From IMG/VR virus record IMGVR_UViG_3300027896_002037, positions 1-61,782 of that record: DNA of 61,782 nt; one strand, given 5' to 3'. Positions 52,730 through 61,782 of the stretch are shown here, in pieces (positions within the stretch are counted from its first letter, which is position 1; each line of letters begins with the position of its first letter). The translations under genes were made by a program, and so were the position numbers. The notes beneath the pieces were generated by a model. The model did not search any database and had not been told where the DNA came from. It saw only the letters and a program-made list of their open reading frames with translations. Source of the DNA: a virus.

Positions 52730-52978
52730 ATGTCAGAAGATATTGATGCGACAATATGCGAAAAATCAAAAGAATTAACTGAACTTATTATAAGTTCTGT
52801 CATAGAACAAACAAAATTACAAAAAGAAGATTTCATCGAAATTTTTAAAGGTGTTGAGGTTTTAGTAGATCAGAAAATTTTAGAATCTATGCAGAAACTT
52901 GAAAAAATAATAGATGAAAAAATATCAGATTCATTTGCTAAATTGGCCGAAACAATTTCTGTTCTGCTGGTTAAATAA
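52730..52978 (+). CDS. Hypothetical coiled-coil protein, 82 aa
   Basis: Not recognised. ATG 52730 preceded by GAGGGTAAGA; a GTG 12 bases upstream is inside that site. All-helical with heptads (VEVLVDQKILESMQKLEKIIDEKISDSFAKL). First gene after a strong promoter and directly before RNAP beta'. Confidence 0.5.
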   Translation: MSEDIDATICEKSKELTELIISSVIEQTKLQKEDFIEIFKGVEVLVDQKILESMQKLEKIIDEKISDSFAKLAETISVLLVK

Positions 52979-53005
52979 AAATATTTTTATAAGGAGTTGT
53001 GCTAA

Positions 53006-55729
53006 ATGCCAAAATTAGCAGATATTAATAAATTTTGCGAAGATTTGCCAGAGATCAAGACTTCACATACTATAAGTAGAAAAAAATTCCATCCACATGG
53101 ATTGTTTTCTGAACAGATTTTTGGTCCAGTAAAAAGTTTTACTTGTAAATGTAAGATAACTAATAGAAGTGGGAAGCGATGCCCAACATGTGGAATTGAA
53201 TATGTGTCATCCAAAGAACGGCGAAGAAGATTTGCTAAGATAATTTTGCCAGTTCCTGTCATAAATCCACTTTTTTATGATTTATTACATGAAAAATTTA
53301 CATCTGAATTTATTAAAAAATTAGATTTTTTCATGAAGGAAAAATACGCCTGTTTATATGTTCCATATTCCTCGAATGAAGACGTATTCATTACTGAGAA
53401 GAATGAAGATGAAAAATATCCATCTGATAGATTCAGAAGGTATACCCGACATGAGGCTATAAAAGAATTTGTTAAATGGGGAGCTGCGACACTTAATGAT
53501 GCGTACGGGAAATACATATTAGCAAATATTGATAAATTAATTTTGACAGAGATTCCGGTTATTCCACCAGATCTTAGACCGGCAATGCCAGCATCTGCCC
53601 ACAGTGATAGAGTAAAGGGTGATATCATTAATGATAATTATTCGAATATCTTAACTAAAAAAGAAGCAATGGAAAAGACAACATTGGAGATACTCCGAAA
53701 TAATGACTTATATTTTACATATTCTCGGCTTATCCAAAATGAAGTTAATATAATATATAAATATATTACGTCTAAGATGTCAAAAAAAGAAGGATTGATT
53801 AGGGGAAATATTCTTGGAAAACGTATGGACTTTTCGGGGCGTGCAGTTATTGTTCCAGACCCCACTTTAAGTATAGATCAATGCTATCTGCCATACTATA
53901 TGCTTTTAGAGTTATTTAAAATCCAAATTGCACATCAATTAATAGAAGCTGGAAAATTTAAGATTTTTAATAATGCTCTAGATTATATTTCAGAGTGTAT
54001 AGAATTAAACGACTATGCGTTATATGATATAGTAGAAAAAGTAACTAAAAATGAGGTGTGCTTACTCAATAGACAACCATCTCTTCACAGACTTGGATTA
54101 TTAGGGTTTGAGATTAAAGTGTGTAAAGGATTTACTATTGGAATCTATCCACTGATATGCGCCGGATATAATGCGGATTTTGATGGAGATCAGATGGCAG
54201 TATATCTTCCTATCTCAGAAGAAGCCAAGCAAGAAGTTCGTGAAAAGTTTTTTGCATCTAAAAATTTATATAGTCCTACAAATGCATCCTTAACGACAAT
54301 ACCATCTCAGGATATTGTTCTTGGTATATATTTATTAACTAATAATATGATTCCGGAATTAGCGGAAAATGTTGAATGTAAGGGGCATATGATAAGCGGT
54401 GGTAGAGCTATTTTTAACAATATATTGCCGAAAGATTTTGGAATAGTAGATGACGTAATCCGAAAAAAATTGCTCTATTCTATATTAGCAGAAGTTGCAC
54501 AGAAATACGATTCACATGTTGTAACAGAAATATTGGATAATATTAAAAATGTTGGATTTTATTATGCAACATATTTTGGAGTAACTCTATCATTGGATAA
54601 TTTTAAAATAGAGGGAATAGACAAATTTACCTCAGATATATATGATATGGAAACATCAAAAGAACAGTTATCTGCAATTACCAGTAAAGAGACTGAAGCT
54701 TATTTAAAAAATCACTTTAAATATTCATATCTGATAGATTCTGGTGCACGCGGAACATGGGATCAGGCCAGACAAATTGTAATGACTCGTGGATATATTT
54801 CTAACTTCAATGGACAAATTCAGGAAACTCCTATTAAGAGCAGTCTCGTAACTGGACTTTCACCCGAAGAGTTCTTTACATCAACATATGGATCTCGCAA
54901 AGGCCTATTAGATACCGCAATTAACACGGGAGTCTCTGGTTATTTATTCAGAAAATTAATTTTTGCAGCATGTAATATGGAAAAAAGTTTAGACTTAGAT
55001 GATTGCGGAACAACAGAATATTTAGACATCAAAATAGATACTGAAAAAATTGCAAAAATGTTAGAATATAGATGGTATCTTGATGAAGTTGATAATATCG
55101 AAAAAATGGTAACATCTGAAAATTATAAGAATTTGATTGGAAAGACTCTTAAATTTAGAAGTCCTGTCTACTGCAAATCAGATCAAATTTGTCATAAATG
55201 CTACGGCGGTTTATATAAACTGTTACATAGTAGATATATCGGAATCATTGCAGCACAGGGAATTGGAGAAATTGGTACGCAGTTAGTATTAAGATCATTC
55301 CATACATCAGGTGTGGCATCGACAAAGATAGAAACAATTGATTTAATGAAACAGGAAGATATCGTTGGTGATCTTACCACCGTAAATAAATTACTACATG
55401 GAAAAAGTAAGGATCTAGAAGGAGTAGCTCCATCGGAATTAGCACGACAATTATTTAAGATATATAACCAAACCAGTGAGATACACCACGTACACATGGA
55501 AGTTATTGTAGCACAAAAGATGTGGGCTGGAAGATATAAGTGGAGATTGCATCCTAAGCGGGATAATATTCCATACACATGGCATAGTATTCAGACAATA
55601 CCATCAATGGAAGGGTGGTTATTAGGATTTGGTTTTGGAAATCCTAAAAAGAATCTTTTATTGGGAATGTTGACAAAAAGTATGTATTCTGGTATATTGG
55701 ATAAAATTTTATTGGGCAAAAAACTTTAA
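53006..55729 (+). CDS. Phage RNA polymerase beta' subunit (set 2), unsplit
   Basis: 907 aa. N-terminal line HTISRKKFHPHGLFSEQIFGPVKSF and zinc ribbon CKCKITNRSGKRCPTCG match bacterial beta'. Catalytic NADFDGD is at residues 389-395 (YNADFDGDQM), with LGKRMDFSGRAVIV and LLNRQPSLHRLG before it, and the trigger-loop start GEIGTQLVLRSFHTSGVAS without an intein. It is in one piece but short: much of the bacterial C-terminus beyond the trigger loop is reduced. Set 2 keeps the zinc ribbon that set 1 lost. It may be the non-virion polymerase because a host-type promoter lies ahead, but that is inference. Confidence 0.92.
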   Translation: MPKLADINKFCEDLPEIKTSHTISRKKFHPHGLFSEQIFGPVKSFTCKCKITNRSGKRCPTCGIEYVSSKERRRRFAKIILPVPVINPLFYDLLHEKFTSEFIKKLDFFMKEKYACLYVPYSSNEDVFITEKNEDEKYPSDRFRRYTRHEAIKEFVKWGAATLNDAYGKYILANIDKLILTEIPVIPPDLRPAMPASAHSDRVKGDIINDNYSNILTKKEAMEKTTLEILRNNDLYFTYSRLIQNEVNIIYKYITSKMSKKEGLIRGNILGKRMDFSGRAVIVPDPTLSIDQCYLPYYMLLELFKIQIAHQLIEAGKFKIFNNALDYISECIELNDYALYDIVEKVTKNEVCLLNRQPSLHRLGLLGFEIKVCKGFTIGIYPLICAGYNADFDGDQMAVYLPISEEAKQEVREKFFASKNLYSPTNASLTTIPSQDIVLGIYLLTNNMIPELAENVECKGHMISGGRAIFNNILPKDFGIVDDVIRKKLLYSILAEVAQKYDSHVVTEILDNIKNVGFYYATYFGVTLSLDNFKIEGIDKFTSDIYDMETSKEQLSAITSKETEAYLKNHFKYSYLIDSGARGTWDQARQIVMTRGYISNFNGQIQETPIKSSLVTGLSPEEFFTSTYGSRKGLLDTAINTGVSGYLFRKLIFAACNMEKSLDLDDCGTTEYLDIKIDTEKIAKMLEYRWYLDEVDNIEKMVTSENYKNLIGKTLKFRSPVYCKSDQICHKCYGGLYKLLHSRYIGIIAAQGIGEIGTQLVLRSFHTSGVASTKIETIDLMKQEDIVGDLTTVNKLLHGKSKDLEGVAPSELARQLFKIYNQTSEIHHVHMEVIVAQKMWAGRYKWRLHPKRDNIPYTWHSIQTIPSMEGWLLGFGFGNPKKNLLLGMLTKSMYSGILDKILLGKKL

Positions 55730-55745
55730 TACTTAGGAGTGTGCA

Positions 55746-58700
55746 GTGAAGAATATCATAAATCCAAATTTTAAAATGAAAGATGGTCATAATCTTTTTA
55801 AAATTAGGGAAGAGGATTATAATAATATTATTCCAAATGTAAGAATGATTTTAGAACCAGTTTTAAAAGAAGGATTTCAGATATTAGAACTTGGTCTAAA
55901 AGATTCTTATGCTAGTGAGGTTGATAGAAATCTATATCAATTACTTGTAATAACCCTTCAAAAAGGTGAACATGTTGTTGATCTAACTTTAAAGATTCCA
56001 AAGATTGTCGATGGAAATTTTGTTATTATTGGCGGAAAGAGAAAGATTCCGCTTTTTCAATTATTTGATCTACCATTTGTAACAACCTCAGATGGTACAT
56101 TAAAAATAAGAACTAATATAGCTACATTTAATATATCAAGAACAAAGAATTCTCCATATGTAGTTATGAAAGTTCTCGGTTCAGATATACCATTATCATT
56201 ATTAATCTTATCTAGATATATAGATGTCAATGTTATAATTGATTTTTTCGATCTAAATAATATTGAGTTTCCACTTGATGATGAAGATTTTGATTATAGT
56301 ACTCTAACTCTATATGATGCCCTCAGATATGATCTTAAGAATTATATCGAGGATTACGGTGGAAAGAGTAAAGAATTTTATGCCAATATGATAAATGGAT
56401 TCTATACAAAATCCGCATATGCAAAGGGAGAGAATATTCTCTATGCACTGGATATTGTAACAAAGGTTGATCCGATTTCTGCTAGATTTTTTAAAAGCGA
56501 TCATATTATAGATGAAGCTGTTAATTTTATATATAGAGTTTCGTCCGGAGAATTTATAGATGATACCAATCTATTAAATAAGCGTATGCGCTGTATGGAA
56601 TATATGGTCCTGAAGATAATATCAAAAGCTGCATTCGATTTGTGCATGCTAAGTAAGGGATCGAGTATAAAATTAAAAATAAATAGTAAGCAGATTATAT
56701 CAGAGGTCAGTGTATCTGATGTTGTACAATTCGATTCGTCAATCAATCCAATTGAAAACTTAACATCAATTTTACGATGTACTTATCTTGGAAAAAGCAC
56801 TGGTGGGTTCGATAGATCCAGTATTCCAACTCGACTGCGTGATATTAATCCATCTATGTTTGGTAGAATTTGTCCCGTAGAAACTCCAGATAGGGAAAAT
56901 TGTGGAGTAGTACAATCTTTAATACCAAATGTTAACTTCGATCAAAATTATAAGTTTACCGAAGAAATTTGTGCCAAGCAACCAGTATCATTAGCGGTAT
57001 CGATGGTTCCTTTTTTAGAGAAAGACGATCAAACCCGACTACAAATGGCATCCTCACAAATGAGGCAGGCGATAAATTTAAAGAAGATTGAACAACCATT
57101 AATTCAAAGTGGTTCAGAAGGATTATATTCAGACTATACATATTTTATTAAGAAAGCTAAGAAAAATGGAGAAGTTGTATACGCAGATAATGACCTTTTG
57201 ATGATATCATATGATGATCATACATACGATATTTTTGATATTGGAATTAGAAATACATATACTGAAAATATCGATATACCCAAAGTATATGTATCGGTTG
57301 GAGATAAGGTAAAGGCTGGAGATATCCTATCAGAAAGCAACTATTCAGATGGTGGTAAAATTCAAATAGGTAGAAATCTTTTAACTGTTATAATGCCATA
57401 CTATGGATATAACTATGAGGATTCTATAGTTATCTCGGATAAATTAGTAAATGAAGATATTTTAACGTCTATGCATCATGTTAATTTGGGATTTATTCTA
57501 TCGCCCGATAAAGTACTATTGAGCTTAGATAATGATAGATATAGACCTTTACCAAATCCACAAACATATTGTAATGATAAAGATTCTCCTTTTCAAACAC
57601 CACGAAAAATTGAATTGATCAAGCATGGGGAACCATATGCCATTATAAAAGAATTACAAGATGATCCCCTTATGTTTACCAATAATTTCGGTGAGTCGAT
57701 AAAACTCTTGGCAAAAAAAGATATCATGATAACCTCAGTAGAATTATATCCGAATACATATAATCACTCAGTGCCGGAATTCAAAGATTGGGTTGAGAAG
57801 AAATTTCAAACTCAGTTAGATCATCAAAATAAGATTCATGAAATTATTAAACAGTATGTACCAAAAGAAGGAATTCAACGATATATTAAAGATAGGAGTT
57901 TGGATAGGTTTTCATTAGCTGGAAAATTTAAAATAAAAGATGATCCTATAAAAGGTATGTACATCTCAATTAAGGGTGTATATTCTAGAAAAATTGATCA
58001 GGGTGATAAAATTGGAAACAGGCATGGAAATAAAGGAGTTATTTGTAAAATCGTTCCTCATGATAAAATGCCACAACTTCCAGATGGAAGACATGCAGAA
58101 ATAATCATTAATCCATTAGGAATAATTTCAAGAATGAACATTGGGCAGACCTTTGAATTACATTTGGCAATGTCCTTAAATGATTTGAAAAACAATTTAT
58201 TTAAAATGTTAGACAAACGAAGCTCACAGAAAGATATGAAAAAATATATACTTGATTATATAAAAATTTTAGACAATACAAATGAGCGATGGTATACAGA
58301 ACAAGTTGAAGAAATGTTTACGGGTTATAGTACCCATATAGATAATGAATTCATTAGTAAACTTTATCTATTGGCACCACCATTTGAATCATCGTCATAT
58401 GAACAATTACAGTTAGCTTGTCAGTATACAAATACTGCACTGGAATATAAGATATATGATCCTAGTATAGAGAAATATATTATTAATCCCGAAGGGGTTG
58501 GATTTATGTATTTCTTTAGAATGATACATATAGCAGAAGAAAAGATTTCTGCTAGAGGTATCGGATCATATTCTAAAAAAACACTTCAACCACCGGGGGG
58601 CCGTAGAAACCACGGCGGTCAACGATGTGGAGAAATGGAAACTTTTTGCTTTGCAGCACATGATGGTATTGAAAATTTAACAGAAATTTTAACTACGAAA

Positions 58701-58844
58701 TCAGACTGCATGGGAAAGAAAAATAAATATCTAAAAGAGGCACTTGCTTCAGAATATTTAAAAGAAGTCTCTGAAGACGATATGATACCAGAAAGTGTTA
58801 AGCTGATGGAGGCATATCTAAAAACTGTTGGTATAGATTTATAA
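55746..58844 (+). CDS. Phage RNA polymerase beta subunit (set 2), unsplit
   Basis: 1032 aa, shorter than set 1 beta (1396). Landmarks: RDINPSMFGRICPVETPDRENCGVVQSL, MPYYGYNYEDSIVISD, DQGDKIGNRHGNKGVI, NPLGIISRMNIGQTFE, and GGQRCGEMETFCF near the C-terminus, all standard for beta. GTG start at 55746. It follows beta' by 16 nt. The two sets share little obvious sequence outside the motifs, so they are old paralogues rather than a recent duplication. Confidence 0.92.
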   Translation: MKNIINPNFKMKDGHNLFKIREEDYNNIIPNVRMILEPVLKEGFQILELGLKDSYASEVDRNLYQLLVITLQKGEHVVDLTLKIPKIVDGNFVIIGGKRKIPLFQLFDLPFVTTSDGTLKIRTNIATFNISRTKNSPYVVMKVLGSDIPLSLLILSRYIDVNVIIDFFDLNNIEFPLDDEDFDYSTLTLYDALRYDLKNYIEDYGGKSKEFYANMINGFYTKSAYAKGENILYALDIVTKVDPISARFFKSDHIIDEAVNFIYRVSSGEFIDDTNLLNKRMRCMEYMVLKIISKAAFDLCMLSKGSSIKLKINSKQIISEVSVSDVVQFDSSINPIENLTSILRCTYLGKSTGGFDRSSIPTRLRDINPSMFGRICPVETPDRENCGVVQSLIPNVNFDQNYKFTEEICAKQPVSLAVSMVPFLEKDDQTRLQMASSQMRQAINLKKIEQPLIQSGSEGLYSDYTYFIKKAKKNGEVVYADNDLLMISYDDHTYDIFDIGIRNTYTENIDIPKVYVSVGDKVKAGDILSESNYSDGGKIQIGRNLLTVIMPYYGYNYEDSIVISDKLVNEDILTSMHHVNLGFILSPDKVLLSLDNDRYRPLPNPQTYCNDKDSPFQTPRKIELIKHGEPYAIIKELQDDPLMFTNNFGESIKLLAKKDIMITSVELYPNTYNHSVPEFKDWVEKKFQTQLDHQNKIHEIIKQYVPKEGIQRYIKDRSLDRFSLAGKFKIKDDPIKGMYISIKGVYSRKIDQGDKIGNRHGNKGVICKIVPHDKMPQLPDGRHAEIIINPLGIISRMNIGQTFELHLAMSLNDLKNNLFKMLDKRSSQKDMKKYILDYIKILDNTNERWYTEQVEEMFTGYSTHIDNEFISKLYLLAPPFESSSYEQLQLACQYTNTALEYKIYDPSIEKYIINPEGVGFMYFFRMIHIAEEKISARGIGSYSKKTLQPPGGRRNHGGQRCGEMETFCFAAHDGIENLTEILTTKSDCMGKKNKYLKEALASEYLKEVSEDDMIPESVKLMEAYLKTVGIDL

Positions 58845-58866
58845 AACTCTATATATATTAATATTA

Positions 58867-58930
58867 AATAGGTAAGAGATAGTCGTGTGCATGCCCCGCC
58901 AAGACTAACTCTTACCTATTTTATTTTTTA
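58867..58930 (+). terminator. Strong intrinsic terminator after RNAP set 2
   Basis: AATAGGTAAGAG (58867-58878) pairs with CTCTTACCTATT (58909-58920), and after one A-A mismatch TAGTC pairs with GACTA, a 17-bp interrupted stem. A TTTATTTTTT tract follows. Confidence 0.92.
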
Positions 58931-58957
58931 AACTTTAAACAAAGGAGGTATGTAATC

Positions 58958-59275
58958 GTGATAGTTTTGATGGTCATATTTTATATCTTATTTTTCTCAT
59001 TAGGAATATATACATCAAAAACGTATATACTTTGTCCAGGTATTAATAAATTTCTATTTATGAATTTTTATATTATTATATGTAATATTATATGGTTATA
59101 TATGCTATCAAAATATAAAGAATTATATATGATTGGGTCTGTATGTAATCTTTTATGTTTATTATCCGTAATTTTTATTGGGATTTTTGTGTTTAATGAA
59201 AAAGTTACATACTGTCAATCGATAGGCATAATTCTTGGAATATTGGCTATTTTATTGATAAGTATGGGAAAGTAG
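58958..59275 (+). CDS. Small four-helix membrane protein (DMT/SMR-like)
   Basis: 105 aa. Four hydrophobic segments (LMVIFYILFFSLGIYTS; FYIIICNIIWLYML; IGSVCNLLCLLSVIFIGIFVF; SIGIILGILAILLISMGK). The size, helix number and the closing line FNEKVTYCQSIGIILGILAILLIS resemble the SMR/EamA drug-metabolite family (the 'E' after the third helix and a Gly-rich last helix). The conserved Glu of EmrE in helix 1 is not seen. GTG start with a strong AAAGGAGG 9 nt upstream. Confidence 0.5.
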   Translation: MIVLMVIFYILFFSLGIYTSKTYILCPGINKFLFMNFYIIICNIIWLYMLSKYKELYMIGSVCNLLCLLSVIFIGIFVFNEKVTYCQSIGIILGILAILLISMGK

Positions 59276-59286
59276 GAGAAATTTTA

Positions 59287-60576
59287 ATGAATAATGTATT
59301 AGAACGAGTTTCAAATTTTATAGCAGATGCAAATGTTACAAATTCAACAACAGATAAAATTGCAGTTATTAGAAAGTATGATGATCTTAAACTATTATTC
59401 AAATATACTTATGATACATTAATGTTTACGTATGGTGTTACATCTGATAATATTAAAAAACAAAAACATCTTGGGGTATTAGACATTAAAGATTTAGATT
59501 TGTTTGATGTATTAAATGATCTTCATAATAGAAGATATACTGGGCATAATGCTCTCAAATTAGTTAATACTCTCATAGGCGAAAATACTGAATATGAAGA
59601 TATTATATATAATATCATAGATAGAAATTTAAAGAGTAGAACAGATAGTAAATTAATAAATAAAGTTTTTCCGGGATTAATATCAGAATTTTCTGTTGCT
59701 CTGGCTGATAAATATGAAGAATCTAGAAATATCAATTTTACAACAACTCCATATTTTGCCAGTCGGAAATGTGATGGAGTAAGATGTATTACAATTTTTG
59801 ATTCTCTGGGAGATATAAGATTTTATTCCAGAGAGGGAAAAGAATTTTTGACATTGGATATCCTAAAAAAAGATCTTGTAAAATTAGGATTTATCTCAAT
59901 AATTTTAGATGGAGAGATATGCATTGTGAACAACAATGGTGATGAGAACTTTCAAGATATTATGAAAGAGATCAGAAAGAAAAATCATACGATAGAAAAT
60001 CCAAGATATATGATATTTGATATGATAGATTATGATGGATTTTATAATAAACGCTCAGATAGGAAATTATCCGATGTATTTAGACTATTAAAAGTTATAG
60101 AAACTAAGTGTTCAAATGTTAAAGCATTGGATCAGATTTATGTCAATGATCATAAAATTTTAGAACAGTTAATATCACATGCTGATAGATTAGGATGGGA
60201 GGGGCTTATTATACGACGCGCCGATTCTGATTATGAAGGAAAGCGCACTAAAAATATGCTCAAGATAAAAAATTTTAAGGATCAAGAATATATTGTAAAA
60301 ACTATAATCAATGGACCGATGAGACATATTGTTGCAGGTAAGGAAATTACTACAGAGATGTTAAGTTCTGTTGAGATTGAGCATAAAGGATATACCGTTA
60401 ATGTTGGTAGTGGATTCACGATAGATGAACGGTTGTTCTTCAAAGAGAATCCTGAACAATTAATTGGTAAGACAATCACTGTAAAATATTTTGAAGAAAC
60501 AACTGATTGTAATGGTAAATTGTCTCTTAGGTTTCCAACCATTAAGGCTATACATGGCAATAGGCGTGAACTGTAA
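59287..60576 (+). CDS. ATP-dependent DNA ligase
   Basis: 429 aa. Nucleotidyltransferase motif I: SRKCDGVRC with the adenylated Lys at 161. Then motif III FYSREGKEF, IV ILDGEICIV, IIIa YMIFDMIDYDGF, and V WEGLIIRRADSDYEGKR...MLKIKNF. The OB-fold follows. It has 150 residues of helical N-terminus in front of the catalytic domain, as in T4-like ligases. It would seal nicks during replication and act with the 3'-phosphoesterase at 5733. GGAG precedes the ATG. Confidence 0.92.
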   Translation: MNNVLERVSNFIADANVTNSTTDKIAVIRKYDDLKLLFKYTYDTLMFTYGVTSDNIKKQKHLGVLDIKDLDLFDVLNDLHNRRYTGHNALKLVNTLIGENTEYEDIIYNIIDRNLKSRTDSKLINKVFPGLISEFSVALADKYEESRNINFTTTPYFASRKCDGVRCITIFDSLGDIRFYSREGKEFLTLDILKKDLVKLGFISIILDGEICIVNNNGDENFQDIMKEIRKKNHTIENPRYMIFDMIDYDGFYNKRSDRKLSDVFRLLKVIETKCSNVKALDQIYVNDHKILEQLISHADRLGWEGLIIRRADSDYEGKRTKNMLKIKNFKDQEYIVKTIINGPMRHIVAGKEITTEMLSSVEIEHKGYTVNVGSGFTIDERLFFKENPEQLIGKTITVKYFEETTDCNGKLSLRFPTIKAIHGNRREL

Positions 60577-60630
60577 GTAATCTTCTAGGCATTTAACTAA
60601 AGAATATCATGTAACATTGAGAGGAACGAT

Positions 60631-61394
<764 letters not shown>

Positions 61395-61411
61395 GGTTAA
61401 TACCTATTATT

Positions 61412-61782
61412 TCAACTGCTTGGTAGGGCTGTAGTCTCTAGCAGCCCATTAGTCGAGGTTATACCTCTGTCTCTAATGTTTCTAGCAGCGTTTAAATCGG
61501 CATGAAGTCGTAAGCCACAATTCTTGCATACAAACCTGTTCTGTGTCGGACGTGCGGTATCCAATGAACCGCATTTAGAACACATTTTTGATGTGTAAGC
61601 CGGATTGATGAATTTAACTTCTATGTTTCGATCTAAACATTTATAAACAAGTTGATTGGCAACCATACTATAAGGCATCGAATTTACAATGTAATTGAAA
61701 AGCTTGCCTTTAGGTTTGTCTCCCTTTTTACGACAAGAATTGCGAAGGTTTTTCAGATCTTCGAGAACAAGGCACGAAGTGC
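61412..61782 (-). CDS. tnpB: TnpB RNA-guided nuclease, C-terminal part (partial)
   Basis: Read on the - strand, the frame is open from the window edge to TGA at 61412-61414; the ATG at 61678 is internal and not the true start. Residues seen begin VLEDLKNLRNSC, with the RuvC Glu (in LED), then FINPAYTSKMCSKCG and FVCKNCGLRLHADLNAARNI: the four-Cys zinc ribbon and the last RuvC Asp (HADLNAA). This is the standard C-terminus of TnpB of IS200/IS605 elements, ancestor of Cas12, guided by an RNA from the element's 3' end. The C-tail continues TNGLLETTALPSS. The N-terminal two thirds are outside the window. Confidence 0.85.
   Translation of the reverse strand, partial: TSCLVLEDLKNLRNSCRKKGDKPKGKLFNYIVNSMPYSMVANQLVYKCLDRNIEVKFINPAYTSKMCSKCGSLDTARPTQNRFVCKNCGLRLHADLNAARNIRDRGITSTNGLLETTALPSS

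Overview
The window reads as part of a large, AT-rich (roughly one third G+C) tailed-phage genome, most likely a jumbo or huge myovirus of a bacterium. Nearly all genes lie on the + strand, packed tightly with short overlaps (ATGA, GTGA, TAATG) and good GGAG-type ribosome binding sites. No ribosomal RNA, tRNA or housekeeping gene was seen. Standard stop codons are all used, so no code change is needed.

Layout. (1) 1-6530: end of a metallophosphoesterase, a primase with zinc ribbon and Toprim, a clamp-like protein, a dATP/dGTP diphosphohydrolase-like protein, a 5' nuclease, a probable structural protein, a HAD phosphatase and a LigD-type 3'-phosphoesterase domain joined to a membrane segment. 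(2) 6580-13700: a terminator and a sigma70-like promoter, then anaerobic ribonucleotide reductase NrdD carrying three inteins, a C-terminal class II RNR-like fragment and an NRAMP-type metal transporter whose Shine-Dalgarno sits in a hairpin. (3) 13746-16905: UvsX/RecA recombinase, a KhpA-like KH protein and a PD-(D/E)XK nuclease. (4) 16922-23724: probable virion genes, including a gp5-like central spike. (5) 23764-31810: first multisubunit RNA polymerase. Its beta' gene is broken at the trigger loop and holds an intein directly after the trigger-loop His; beta is intact. (6) 32758-37770: SSB, a CobS/CobT-like MoxR AAA+/VWA pair with a degenerate VWA paralogue, and dCMP deaminase. (7) 37974-46983: type II topoisomerase (two subunits), UvsW-like helicase, and SbcD/SbcC (T4 gp47/gp46-like). 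(8) 47645-52253: a ubiquitin-like cassette: a large E2-like protein, a JAMM peptidase, a ThiF/E1 protein and a beta-grasp modifier with an Asp-rich arm. (9) 52335-58844: two sigma70-like promoters and a second multisubunit RNA polymerase (beta' 907 aa, beta 1032 aa). (10) 58867-61782: terminator, small DMT-like membrane protein, ATP-dependent DNA ligase, and an RtcB RNA ligase gene interrupted by an IS200/IS605-type element whose TnpB runs off the window end.

Together these describe a phage with T4-like replication and recombination genes plus two of its own RNA polymerases of the phiKZ/PBS1 kind. The most unusual part is the E1/E2/JAMM/Ub-like cassette at 47.6-52.3 kb, which looks like a complete small protein-modification system. 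Also notable are the inteins at catalytic sites of NrdD and RNAP beta', and the RNAP split at the trigger loop. All functions are inferred from motifs read by eye; no database search was run.
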